The position numbers and the translations under genes were made by a program. A DNA stretch of 64,000 nucleotides from Scalindua sp964437425 (GTDB lineage: Bacteria; Planctomycetota; Brocadiia; Brocadiales; Scalinduaceae): the NCBI GenBank assembly GCA_964437425.1, contig CAYTGO010000005.1:15481-79480 (forward strand). Direction: 5' to 3'. The stretch's first letter is position 1. The number at the start of each line of letters is the position of its first letter. Shown in pieces: positions 29,074 through 38,365 of this stretch. The notes below the pieces were generated by a model that was given only the letters and a program-made list of their open reading frames with translations, was not told the DNA's origin and made no database searches.

Positions 29074-30723
29074 TTATCGATTGGTCTCATCTTCAATCAC
29101 TATGACCGGTAGAGTAATTATAAACCGAGTATGTTCGCCTTCAACACTTTCCACCTCTATCTTGCCACCACTTTCGTTGATTATTTTCTTACAGATATTC
29201 AAACCCAGCCCGGTTCCTTCGCCCCTGGGTTTGGTGGTAAAAAATGGATCCATTATCTTGCCTATTTTATCTTCAGGAATACCCATACCTCTATCATGAA
29301 ATATAATCCGGACATGAGGACTATCATCAACCATTTCCTCTGTGCATTTAATGCTTATTATTTTATTTTCATGGGTGCCAGGATATTTTTTGTTCAATGA
29401 ATAACGTGCATTATTTATGAGGTTCATAAAAACCTGTTGTAACCGTTGCGGATGCCCTTTAATATCCGGTAGGTTTGGGAAGAAATGTTTCTCTAAATAA
29501 ACACCTTCCTTTCTCAATAAAGCCTTGTTTAAGACAAGTGTATCAGATATTAGTTCCTCTATATTACAACTACTTTCAACATCGTTTGCAGTATCCCTTG
29601 CGAAGGAAAGAAGGCTTCTGGTTACATTTGCAATACGCCTTGATTCCTTTATAATGATATTGATGATTTTATGATTATCGCCTTTATCACCTTCAGACTC
29701 TTGAAGCAGTACCTCAGCACAGCTGATAATACCAAAGACCGGGTTGTTGACCTCATGGGCCACACTAGCAGACAACACTCCCAGTTCAGCCAATTGGCCA
29801 GCACGCATGACTTCAGTCTGTAAGATCATCTCTTCCGTAATATCTTTACATATTTCTATTACATTTTTCACTTTACCGTTTTCATCCTTCACAGGAAAAG
29901 CACTCAGATTCCAAAACCGGCCGTCTGGAGTTGAAAATTTCATACTCCCGGTTTCTCCTGTCCGGAAACACGTGATTGCCGGGCAATTATCACATGGAGT
30001 ATGGCGTTTCATCCATAATGTATGACACTCTTGGCCTCTTATATCAGTAATTTTCCTTCCGGACAAAGCTGCCGCACTACGATTTGCCCATAGTACTTTC
30101 ATCTCAGGAGATATCTGGATTATCGGTTCTCCAATAGCATCCAGGAGGGAACGGAATTCCTGTGTAATACTTTTAAATTTACTTTCACTCTTACGCAAGG
30201 TACCTTCCGTACGTTTGTGACCATCTATTTCTTGCCTGAGCTCTTTATTTGCCATTATAAGCTCATTTGTTCTCTCACCAACCTTTTGTTCCAAAAGAGC
30301 GTTCTGGCTGCGGACTCTGTTATGAAGAAGACGAACCTCTAGCATGTTGTGTATTCTCACTAGAGTTTCTGTAGTATCAAATGGTTTTGACAAAAAATCT
30401 TTTGCCCCTAATTTCAAAGAACGGAGACGTGTTTCGTTATCCTGCAATGCCGTTAGCACAAGTATGGGCACATACCCTTCTGGTTCAATCTTATTTAACT
30501 GCTCCATTACCTGGTATCCATTGAGGTGTGGCATATTGATGTCCAGCAAAACAAGATCAGGCTGAAAACTTTTGTATAAATCTACTGTTTCACGGGGATC
30601 CATTGTACTTAATACGGAAGTATATCCGTTAGACATAAGCATCCTCTCTAGAAGTAGTATATTATTCTTATTGTCATCAACGATAAGGACTCTTGCACTA
30701 AATACATCAATTTCCTCAGTCAT
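29074..30723 (-). CDS. Receiver-PAS histidine kinase
   Basis: 549 residues, cytoplasmic. The receiver (10-130) is almost the same as in the kinase at 17493. A PAS domain (190-300) carries the cysteine cluster ECHTLWMKRHTPCDNCP. The NtrB-type dimerisation helix has SVAHEVNNPVFG and the ATPase domain ends GTGLGLNICKKI. NtrB-like kinases pair with NtrC-like regulators, and the next gene is one. The ribosome site AAAGG precedes the ATG. The PAS cysteine pattern is seen; a bound cofactor is inference. Confidence 0.93.
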   Translation of the reverse strand: MTEEIDVFSARVLIVDDNKNNILLLERMLMSNGYTSVLSTMDPRETVDLYKSFQPDLVLLDINMPHLNGYQVMEQLNKIEPEGYVPILVLTALQDNETRLRSLKLGAKDFLSKPFDTTETLVRIHNMLEVRLLHNRVRSQNALLEQKVGERTNELIMANKELRQEIDGHKRTEGTLRKSESKFKSITQEFRSLLDAIGEPIIQISPEMKVLWANRSAAALSGRKITDIRGQECHTLWMKRHTPCDNCPAITCFRTGETGSMKFSTPDGRFWNLSAFPVKDENGKVKNVIEICKDITEEMILQTEVMRAGQLAELGVLSASVAHEVNNPVFGIISCAEVLLQESEGDKGDNHKIINIIIKESRRIANVTRSLLSFARDTANDVESSCNIEELISDTLVLNKALLRKEGVYLEKHFFPNLPDIKGHPQRLQQVFMNLINNARYSLNKKYPGTHENKIISIKCTEEMVDDSPHVRIIFHDRGMGIPEDKIGKIMDPFFTTKPRGEGTGLGLNICKKIINESGGKIEVESVEGEHTRFIITLPVIVIEDETNR

Positions 30724-30792
30724 ATTGTACCTTTTGATAAAGACTAGAAATAGCAGTAAAAGTTTAAAAGAGAACTAGAGTGTATACATGAA

Positions 30793-30873
30793 ACCTGTTT
30801 TACCATCAACCCACTCCATACAATTATTTATATTTTTAAGTTCCTCCCACTTAAAAACAGGTCTAGTGGGTTG
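30793..30873 (-). promoter_or_regulatory. Interleaved inverted repeats (possible pseudoknot)
   Basis: Two 9-bp complementary pairs are interleaved. Segment 30793-30801 is complementary to 30854-30862, and 30807-30815 to 30865-30873. The order A-B-A'-B' cannot form nested hairpins but can form an H-type pseudoknot. It straddles the stop codon of the hybrid kinase (30863) and the 139-bp gap to the next gene. Function is unknown. Confidence 0.5.
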
Positions 30874-33616
30874 GCAGAATATCGTCAACGACCTCAAGAA
30901 ACTTGTTTATGTTAATAGGCTTCGTAATATATTCTACAAACCCGGAAGTTTTTCCTCTCTCAATATCTTTTGGCATAGCATTAGCGCTCAGGGCAATTAC
31001 AGGGATTTCTTTTGTCTGGTCATCACTTTTCAAGAGTTTCAACGCTTCATAACCATCCATCCCGGGTAAGTTGATGTCCATGAGGATCATGTCCGGTTGA
31101 TTGGACAACGCAAGATCCATACCAAACTCTGCCTGCACCGCGGTAAGCAGAGTAATGTAGGGACGACGTTCTAAAATTTTTTCCACTAATTTTAAATTAG
31201 CAGGATTATCTTCTACATAAAGCATGGTGTATTTTTTATGTATTTCAGCATTGCGTTCTTCCTCTACCACTCCTTCCGTTCCGCCGGTTATGAGTACTGG
31301 TGATTCTATTTTTTTAAAATCTACATAAAATCTCGAACCCTTTCCTATCTCACTTTCCACTCCAATGCTGCCATCCATCATTTCTACCAGTTTCTTTGTA
31401 ATTGTCAGCCCGACACCAGTTCCTTCTATATTTAACGACTCTACTCCAAGACGGTTGAACGGCTCAAATAGAGAATCACGATTTTCCTTAGCTATTCCCG
31501 GCCCCGTATCTTTAATATTTATGCGCAACATGTCCTCCGTTGGAAACTCAATCCATATAGACACCGAACCACCATCATTATTATATTTTATTGCATTTGA
31601 TAATAAATTTATCAGAACCTGTTTTAATCGGGTGTTGTCAGCCATGATAAATTGTTCGCCATTTTCCTCCCGATAGTTTATTGTCACTTTATTTTCTTCT
31701 GCTATCGGTTCAACAGATGCAATCACTTCTTTAATAGTAGCGCCAACCTCAATTTCTTCCAGAGAAATTTGTACCTTACCTGACTCTATTCCGGAAAGGT
31801 CCAGGACTTCATTGATGAGTTCAAGCAGATGATTGCCAGCCTTTAATATATGCCCTATATCTTTTTTCTGCGACTCTGATAGAAGTTCGTTGCAGTTTGA
31901 ATCCAACAATTGCGCAAAACCAAGTATGGCATTCATTGGGGTACGCAGTTCGTGACTCATACTAGAAAGGAAAACAGATTTGGCTTTATTTGCACGTAAA
32001 GCCTCTTCCATAGCCTCCTTTAGCTTAACTTCTGCTTGTTTGCGCTCGGTTATCCGTCCAAGCTGAGTTGCAAGTTGGTTTATAGCGTCTAATATAAAAG
32101 TGTCAGGATCTTCAATTTTATCAGAAAAAAATTCCAATATAGCGACAACTCCTCCTCTCTCCATCACAGGAAATGCGAAAGCCCCTTTTATTCCGACATC
32201 CATAGCAACATTCGCTCTGAGAAAACCTTCATCCTTAGTAACATCTATAATCCAATGCGCCTTTGCATTTGCATATACCCTGCCTGGCAATCCTTCACAA
32301 ATATTAAAAGTCATGTCTTCAGTAATCTTCTGAAACATATGGTACTTACTCACGTTTTTGATTTCCCATATGTTGGTTGGCTTTAATAGTCCAGTAGAAC
32401 CAAGCATATAAACATGTCCAATCGGCCAGCTATAAAATGAACATATCTTGGAAAGGCATATTCGCATAGCATCCTCTAAAGAGGGAGCTTCATTGGCAGT
32501 TAAAGTAATTTCCTGCTGTAATTTTATGAGTTCTGTTTTTTTTCTGGTATTTTCTTCGGCTTGTTTGCGCTCGGTTACCCGTCCTAGTTGGCTTGCAAGC
32601 TGGTTTATAACTTCTAATATAAAGGTGTCAGGTTGTTCAACTTTATCAGAAAAAAATTCCAGCACCGCAACAACTTTTCCTCTCTCCAGTACAGGAAATG
32701 CAAAAGCCCCTTTTATTCCGACATCTCTAGCAACCTTCATTCTGGGAAAGTTTTCATCTGTACTAACATCTATAATCCAATGTGCCTTAGAATTTGCCAA
32801 TACCCTGCCTGGTAATCCTACGCAAATATCAAAAGACATATCTTCAGAAATCTGCTGAAACCTATGGTACTTTCTCATGTCTTTGAGTTGCCAGATGTCG
32901 GTAGGTTCTAATATTCCAGTAGAACCTACCGTATAAACATGCCCAATTGGCCAGCCAGAAAATAAGCATATCTTGTGAAGACAGGTTTGCATAGCATCCC
33001 TTAAAGAGGGCGCTTCATTAGCAGTTAAAGTAATTTCTTGCTGTAACTTTATTAGTTCTGTTTTTCTTCTGGCACTTTCTTCGGCTTGTTTACGCTCAGC
33101 AATTTCTATTTGTAATCTTTTATTTATTTCTCCTAGATTGGCCGTACGTTCTACCACACGTTGTTCAAGAGATTTATTAAGTGCTAAAATATTCTCATCT
33201 GACTTTTTTTGTTGAGTAATATCGCGCCATATACTTATAACAACAGACTGTCCCTCTGCGAACTCCTCTTCTTGCACAAGTGATGCGTTGACATTCAGAT
33301 ATCTTACTTCTTCAGCCGTTGTCATACTGAAATTTATATCATAACCGTTATTATCTTGATATATACACTCCATTAATTCTGCCCATATGTCAGGAGCATT
33401 GCCATCAAGTTGATCGAGCCAGACAAATATATTCGTTTCTATAACATCCCTCCAGTGCTCTAGAAATATGGAACTGAATGTCTCATTTGCCAAAACAATA
33501 TTCTGTGATGCATCTGTAACGGCAATGCCATTTGGGGTTGAACGCAACAATGCCTCGAAGAACTCAACCGTCCTTTTAGTAGGCTCTAATTCACTTATGT
33601 CTAAGTTTTTATCCAT
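30863..33616 (-). CDS. Hybrid histidine kinase with PAS and tandem GAF domains
   Basis: 917 residues from ATG 33616, 14 bp after the molybdoenzyme stop; the frame is open further upstream but overlaps that gene. A PAS domain (about 15-140) and coiled coil (140-190) come first. Two GAF domains follow that are near copies of each other (each starting KTELIKLQQEITLTANEAPS and ending LGR.TERKQAE). The kinase core has SMSHELRTPMNA, DTGPGI and GTGVGLTI, and the receiver has phospho-Asp in MILMDINLPGMDG. The kinase-receiver half is closely similar to that at 18677. No membrane segments are present. It is probably co-transcribed with the nitrate-reductase-like gene. Confidence 0.92.
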   Translation of the reverse strand: MDKNLDISELEPTKRTVEFFEALLRSTPNGIAVTDASQNIVLANETFSSIFLEHWRDVIETNIFVWLDQLDGNAPDIWAELMECIYQDNNGYDINFSMTTAEEVRYLNVNASLVQEEEFAEGQSVVISIWRDITQQKKSDENILALNKSLEQRVVERTANLGEINKRLQIEIAERKQAEESARRKTELIKLQQEITLTANEAPSLRDAMQTCLHKICLFSGWPIGHVYTVGSTGILEPTDIWQLKDMRKYHRFQQISEDMSFDICVGLPGRVLANSKAHWIIDVSTDENFPRMKVARDVGIKGAFAFPVLERGKVVAVLEFFSDKVEQPDTFILEVINQLASQLGRVTERKQAEENTRKKTELIKLQQEITLTANEAPSLEDAMRICLSKICSFYSWPIGHVYMLGSTGLLKPTNIWEIKNVSKYHMFQKITEDMTFNICEGLPGRVYANAKAHWIIDVTKDEGFLRANVAMDVGIKGAFAFPVMERGGVVAILEFFSDKIEDPDTFILDAINQLATQLGRITERKQAEVKLKEAMEEALRANKAKSVFLSSMSHELRTPMNAILGFAQLLDSNCNELLSESQKKDIGHILKAGNHLLELINEVLDLSGIESGKVQISLEEIEVGATIKEVIASVEPIAEENKVTINYREENGEQFIMADNTRLKQVLINLLSNAIKYNNDGGSVSIWIEFPTEDMLRINIKDTGPGIAKENRDSLFEPFNRLGVESLNIEGTGVGLTITKKLVEMMDGSIGVESEIGKGSRFYVDFKKIESPVLITGGTEGVVEEERNAEIHKKYTMLYVEDNPANLKLVEKILERRPYITLLTAVQAEFGMDLALSNQPDMILMDINLPGMDGYEALKLLKSDDQTKEIPVIALSANAMPKDIERGKTSGFVEYITKPININKFLEVVDDILPTH

Positions 33617-33629
33617 GGAAATTTTATGT

Positions 33630-35738
33630 TTACTCGTGAGCAATCTTAGAGATGTTAACAACGCTGTACTTGAACTCAGGTTGCTTGGAATGCCGATCGT
33701 AAACATGATTAGTGAGGAAGTTTGCCAGCCTGCCTTCACCAACATGCAATGTATTACCGAAGTGCATTGGCATAAATACTACGTTTGGAAGTATTCTGTC
33801 ATTGATGTGCGCAGGCCCACTGGCTTTACCTCTGCGTGAAACTACCTCAACTTCATCACCCTCAACTATAGCCAGATGCAAAGCTGTGTCCGGATGGATT
33901 TCAACAAAATTGTCAGGAGCACTAGATTGAAGCACAGGAACCCTTCCGGTACGCGTTCGGGTATTAAAATGCCATTTCAAGCGTCCGGTAATAAGAATAT
34001 ACGGATATTCTTCATCAGTACTCTCACTCGGAGCAATATATTCCCGTGGTAACAGTGCGGCACGCCCGTCAGGTCTGGGAAACTGCCGGTCGGTGAACAA
34101 ACGTGGTGTTCCGGGATGGTCTGAATCCGGACATGGTAATTGCGGCCCTACCTCCCTTCGTAAACGTTCATAGGTCACACCATTCATATCACAGATACGT
34201 CCCCTGGTAATTTTCTTTAGTTCTTCGAAGACCTCCTCTGATGAATCAAATTGTAACTCATTTCCAAAACCCATGGCCCTTGCCACATTACATATAATTT
34301 TATAATCTGATATTGCATTACCGGGCGGCTCAATTATCTTCTCTGCCAACTCTATACGCCGTTCTGATGAAATAAAGGTACCCGTCTTTTCACACCAGTG
34401 AGCGCCTGCCAATACTACATCGGCAATCATGGATGACTCTGTTGGATGAAAAATGTCCTGGACAATAAACATATCGGCCTTTGACAACCCTTCCCTGACC
34501 CATTTCGTATTTGGCAGAGAGGAAGCAGGATTTGATGAAATTATCCACAGGACACGTATATCTCCAGAATGGAGGCCTTTGATTATTTCCATTATTGATT
34601 TACCAGGTGTAGGCCGTATCTTCTCTACCGGGATCTTCCAGAAATCAGCCAGTTCTTTTCTGTGATGAGGGTTCGCCACCATCCTCATTCCAGGTAGCAA
34701 ATGTGAAAGTGCTCCGGTCCATCTGTTGCCCAGCGCATTGCATTCCCCTGTAATTGACAGCGGTCCGGCACCAGGGCGGCAGAAATTACCGGTCAATAGC
34801 CACAGGTTGTGCAGTGTATTATTCTTGAAGACTGCCTGTGTTGAGTGGTTATAGCCCTGGAACCAGAATACAAGCATTGCCTTAGACTCACCGATGGTAC
34901 GGGCAGCTTCTTTGATCTGCTCTTCAGGACAACCAGTAATCTGGGAGGCTCTTGATGGTGTGTATTCCTTCAGGAATTTCTTCAATTCACCCAGGCCTGA
35001 TGCATACTCTGCTACCGATTCTTCATCTACATAACCCTCTTCGATCAGAACATTAGCAAGTGCATTGTTCAGAGCAACATCTGTACCAGGTTTTATCTGT
35101 AGATGGATATCTGCAATAGAAGCGGTTTCCGTCCTGCGAGGATCTACGACGATAGTTCTTGTTTTGTTTTTCTCTCTGGCTGCACAAACACGGGCGAAAA
35201 GAGCAGGTACGGATACTGCCATATTGTTACCGGCGATAAAAAAGAGATCTGCATCTTCAACGTCATCGTAGCAGGCAGGAGGAGCGTCGGCCCCGATAGT
35301 CGAAATGAAACCCATTGCCGAACTTGACATACACAGGCGGGTGGTACACTCAATATTATTCGAACCGATAGCCGCCTTCATAAACTTGTTTGCTACGTAA
35401 TACTCCTCGTCCAGACAGTTTGCTCCCATATGGAGTGCAACTGATCGAGGACCATATTTATCAATTATTCCTTTAAGCCTATCGGCAACGTAACTGATCG
35501 CCTCATCCCACTCAACAGGTATAAGTTCACCATCCCTCCTGATCATAGGATTTTTTAATCTGTCCTCAGCTTCAAAAACTGGCGGATAATTAGCAGGTAA
35601 GGTACAAATCATCCCGTCATTGACAGGATGGCCCTCCATTCCCTTAATATCAACGACCTTGCCCTTCTCAACTCCCACTAATAAGCCGCAACCCAATCCG
35701 CAATAGGAGCATGTTGTCTTGTTCCATTTAATAGACAC
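33630..35738 (-). CDS. Molybdopterin oxidoreductase, assimilatory nitrate reductase-like (NasA/NarB)
   Basis: 702 residues, DMSO reductase superfamily. The N-terminal 4Fe-4S site is C10-x2-C13-x3-C17-x27-C45. The probable Mo ligand is Cys136 in RLCMSSSAMGF, the pattern of NasA/NarB/NapA rather than of formate dehydrogenases, and GECNALGNRWTGALSHLLPG is also NasA-like. A C-terminal molydop-binding domain is complete. No Tat signal is seen, so it should be cytoplasmic; the short length matches ferredoxin-type NarB. Odd point: the usual CxKG after the fourth cysteine is CTLP, with the electron-transfer lysine missing. Start GTG with GGAGG at 8 nt. It heads the minus-strand signalling run. Formate dehydrogenase remains an alternative. 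Confidence 0.8.
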   Translation of the reverse strand: MSIKWNKTTCSYCGLGCGLLVGVEKGKVVDIKGMEGHPVNDGMICTLPANYPPVFEAEDRLKNPMIRRDGELIPVEWDEAISYVADRLKGIIDKYGPRSVALHMGANCLDEEYYVANKFMKAAIGSNNIECTTRLCMSSSAMGFISTIGADAPPACYDDVEDADLFFIAGNNMAVSVPALFARVCAAREKNKTRTIVVDPRRTETASIADIHLQIKPGTDVALNNALANVLIEEGYVDEESVAEYASGLGELKKFLKEYTPSRASQITGCPEEQIKEAARTIGESKAMLVFWFQGYNHSTQAVFKNNTLHNLWLLTGNFCRPGAGPLSITGECNALGNRWTGALSHLLPGMRMVANPHHRKELADFWKIPVEKIRPTPGKSIMEIIKGLHSGDIRVLWIISSNPASSLPNTKWVREGLSKADMFIVQDIFHPTESSMIADVVLAGAHWCEKTGTFISSERRIELAEKIIEPPGNAISDYKIICNVARAMGFGNELQFDSSEEVFEELKKITRGRICDMNGVTYERLRREVGPQLPCPDSDHPGTPRLFTDRQFPRPDGRAALLPREYIAPSESTDEEYPYILITGRLKWHFNTRTRTGRVPVLQSSAPDNFVEIHPDTALHLAIVEGDEVEVVSRRGKASGPAHINDRILPNVVFMPMHFGNTLHVGEGRLANFLTNHVYDRHSKQPEFKYSVVNISKIAHE

Positions 35739-36403
35739 TTACGAATCCTCCTCATTATATTCTAACGGACAATAATTTATCTACAACCTCAATTCTTCAA
35801 CCCCAGAATCATAAGTTTATGGCTTACCAACTTGAGTTTAATTAATATAATATAAATACAATGCCAGATGGTTAATAATGCAAAAGAATACGGAATTAAG
35901 TCGACAACCAGGACCTTTTGAGTGCCATTCGTAATCAAAACAATTTTAACGTTTTTCCTAAGCACCTTAATTAGTATTTATTAAGACACTACCACCTTAG
36001 CAGGCAAAAAGTTACAATGTCAATGTAATTTTGGTTGTTTATGTGTTATCCGGTTGGATACGGTATGATTAACTACAATATGCCTACAGTAGATTTTGTC
36101 TGTATTAACTCTTCAACGAGGATCTCATAACTGAATAAGCTATCAAATAGTAATGGCGGAATCGTAATAGTTTGGGCTATTAAATTCAAGAGGAAGAAGA
36201 GTCGTGTGATATAGGGGGGGGGTAGAAACTGGCTATCTACAATATGACCACGACCTCTTGCTTAATAACCAAGAGGTCGGTTGTGTCCAAAATATCTCAA
36301 AACACCCTAAAATAGACTAAATTTGATTTTGAAAATGTGCCTATAAGCCTAATAAAATAAAATAGTTGAAACTAAACCAAAAAACAATTTTTACCAATTA
36401 AAC
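35739..36403. other. 665-bp gap carrying long direct repeat (copy B flank)
   Basis: Non-coding. Segments 36141-36195 and 36244-36403 closely match 41914-41968 and about 42104-42268. The second segment includes a perfect 10-bp hairpin (36251-36260/36270-36279) whose 3' arm CAAGAGGTCG also occurs inside the tRNA-Pro att core. A run of nine G lies near 36214. It probably represents an element end. Confidence 0.6.
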
Positions 36404-36453
36404 TGAATGGGGTTCAAGAGGTCGCTGGTTCGAATCCAGTCGCCCCGACCATT
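36404..36453 (+). repeat. att-type direct repeat copy B (tRNA-Pro 3' half)
   Basis: Fifty bp identical to 14416-14465. The 5' half of the tRNA is absent, so it is not a functional tRNA. An integrase fragment begins 5 bp beyond it, as expected for an element boundary. Confidence 0.88.
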
Positions 36454-36457
36454 TCTG

Positions 36458-36985
36458 TCAAGGACTTAGGACTTTTTCAATATTGTCTTGGTTTGAAATT
36501 GTACCCAAATTGTACCCATTTTCAAAATCATCACCTTCACTCTTTTCCATAATTCTATCCAATACTTGAACAGCCTTTCTTTTATGTCCGGGAGCAAGGT
36601 GTGAATATCTTAAAGTCGCTGTGATATCTTTGTGACCCAAAAGTTCTTTAACAGTTGTCAAATCAATACCAGCCATTACCAAGTGTGAGGCTGTTGTGTG
36701 TCTGCAATCGTGGAAGCGAAAATCACATATCCCGGCTCTTTGCAATGCCGCACTAAAGCTCCGATTTATATCTCGGTACGGTTTCCCATTTTTATTAACA
36801 AAGACATAGTTACTTCCAGGACCCCTCCGTAGGTTTTGAAACAGCTCTTCAAGCGTGCTGTTGATCGGGATTTCACGCCTTGTACCATTCTTAGTCTTAT
36901 CAAGTAGTATAAAATATTTCTGTTGGTCTTCAAGCTTGCTGATATTCTCTTCTAATAGCTGACCTTTCTTATCATTATCAAACAC
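36458..36985 (-). pseudogene. Tyrosine recombinase (integrase), N-terminally truncated
   Basis: 175 residues corresponding to the C-terminal catalytic domain of a phage-type integrase. The H-x-x-R box (HDCRHTTASHL), the LLGHK histidine and the catalytic Tyr (ATLRYSHL) are present. The first catalytic arginine region and the arm- and core-binding domains are missing, so it cannot be active alone. The frame opens at GTG 36985 with a degenerate stretch, and no N-terminal half is visible upstream. Its 3' end abuts att copy B, the usual int-att arrangement. Confidence 0.85.
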
Positions 36986-37200
36986 GATATCGTCTCTTCA
37001 GTAGAAAATAAATCTACGGCTAGCACTCGTTTCTACAAGTAAATATCACAACCAATTATTTTTTCCGATATCAAACTGTTTAAATTAATCGGCAAATAAT
37101 CAGACATTATGTTTTGTTTATAATTATATTAAAGATTTTGCCTTTTATTAATTGGGAGGGAGTGGCAGTGAAGCAATTCATGAAGAAATATATAATGAAT

Positions 37201-37605
37201 TCAGCAGCATTTCTTCAGGATTCTCACCTTTTCAGCAAACTCTTCAAAATCAACAGGCTTGACAAAGTAACCGTTAGCTCCATTCTTATACGCCTCATCA
37301 ATCGTTTCTTGATCAGCACTTGTTGATAAAATAATCGCAGGTATTTTACTATACTTTGAATTCTTTTTAAAAAACTTAAGGATATCCATTCCACTAATTT
37401 TTGCCAAGTTAATGTCTATTATAATTAACTTGATTCCATTTTCTGCCTGCCCCTCAACACTATGTTTCTGAAAAAAATCTATAGCTTCCATACCATCTCT
37501 TAATAAGATAATGTCCTCTTCATTGCCTCCATCCGCAAGGACTTCTGTGATCAACTCAGCATGGTCCTGGTTATCTTCAATAAGTATAATTTTTTTATTT
37601 TCCAA
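37201..37605 (-). CDS. Single-domain response regulator (Rcp1-like)
   Basis: 134-residue stand-alone receiver. IILIEDNQDHAELI, phospho-Asp in LIIIDINLAKISG, STSA and YFVKPVD lysine are visible. The start is TTG with an excellent GGAGGGAG site 8 nt upstream. It is a close paralogue of the receiver at 16117, and like it follows a haemerythrin gene. Probable role: phosphate carrier between the PAS proteins of the island. Confidence 0.9.
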   Translation of the reverse strand: MENKKIILIEDNQDHAELITEVLADGGNEEDIILLRDGMEAIDFFQKHSVEGQAENGIKLIIIDINLAKISGMDILKFFKKNSKYSKIPAIILSTSADQETIDEAYKNGANGYFVKPVDFEEFAEKVRILKKCC

Positions 37606-37670
37606 CGTTTACACTCCCTCCATTCATAAAATACACAAACCAGATTATAGAATGTAAATTCTCCTGGAAT

Positions 37671-38072
37671 TTATTGAAGTCCATTCTTGTTGAAACAATT
37701 GGTATATTTTCTATCTGTCTCTTGAATATGGTTAACAAACCATCGCTTTAAATATTCAAGTATTTTATTTGCGATTTGATAGTCACTATCAATTACTCTA
37801 TTGTTATAAGCAATTATTTTAAGGCAGAAATTGTTGTGTTCTTCTTTATGGTAGTAATACTCTTGATAATTAAACTTTTTCATATATGTCTCTTCGGTCT
37901 TAAAATGTTTTTGTGCATATTTAATCATTTCATTTAATATTCCCAATATCTCTTCCGGATTGTTATTGTGTTCTTTCGCAGCAATAACTTTATTGATAAT
38001 GTCAATGAATTTCTTGTGCTCCTCATCAATTATTGACACACCCACACTGTATTTGTCTTCCCATTCAATCAT
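37671..38072 (-). CDS. Bacteriohaemerythrin
   Basis: 133 residues with a complete diiron ligand set: DEEH, HFKTE (HxxxE), HKEEH (HxxxH) and HIQETD (HxxxxD). It is a second member of the family in this window (other at 16749). It is encoded between the large PAS/GAF/LuxR protein and the Rcp1-like receiver, all on the minus strand within the 5.8-kb att-bounded element. The ligand (O2 or NO) cannot be told from sequence. Confidence 0.93.
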   Translation of the reverse strand: MIEWEDKYSVGVSIIDEEHKKFIDIINKVIAAKEHNNNPEEILGILNEMIKYAQKHFKTEETYMKKFNYQEYYYHKEEHNNFCLKIIAYNNRVIDSDYQIANKILEYLKRWFVNHIQETDRKYTNCFNKNGLQ

Positions 38073-38308
38073 TTAATATAATTAATATTTTTCACTATCT
38101 GTTAATCTCTTCTTAACCGCTGATATACAAAACATAGTAGGCATAAGTAAAAAGATACCGGAACAAGCAGATAAGAGAAAATCCATTATCGTTTAATTGC
38201 TATTGGAGTGTTAAATATACAAGCTCAATAATGAGGCAGTTTTTTGGGGATAAATAAGAGTGATGAAAAGATATGTTATCAATTGTTGCGGAAGTGTCAA
38301 TACAACTT

Positions 38309-38344
38309 AACTACCTATGTTGTACCTATTAAACATAGGTAGTT
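38309..38344 (-). terminator. Perfect 13-bp hairpin after PAS/LuxR gene
   Basis: Inverted repeat 38309-38321/38332-38344 with a 10-nt loop, 22 bp beyond the stop of the gene at 38366. The stem is AT-rich and lacks a U tract. It could be a terminator or an operator. Confidence 0.45.
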
Positions 38345-38365
38345 ATCGATGGTATAATTATTCAG

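Noticed and set aside
36458..36985. Active integrase
   Set aside because: It lacks the first catalytic arginine region and N-terminal domains.
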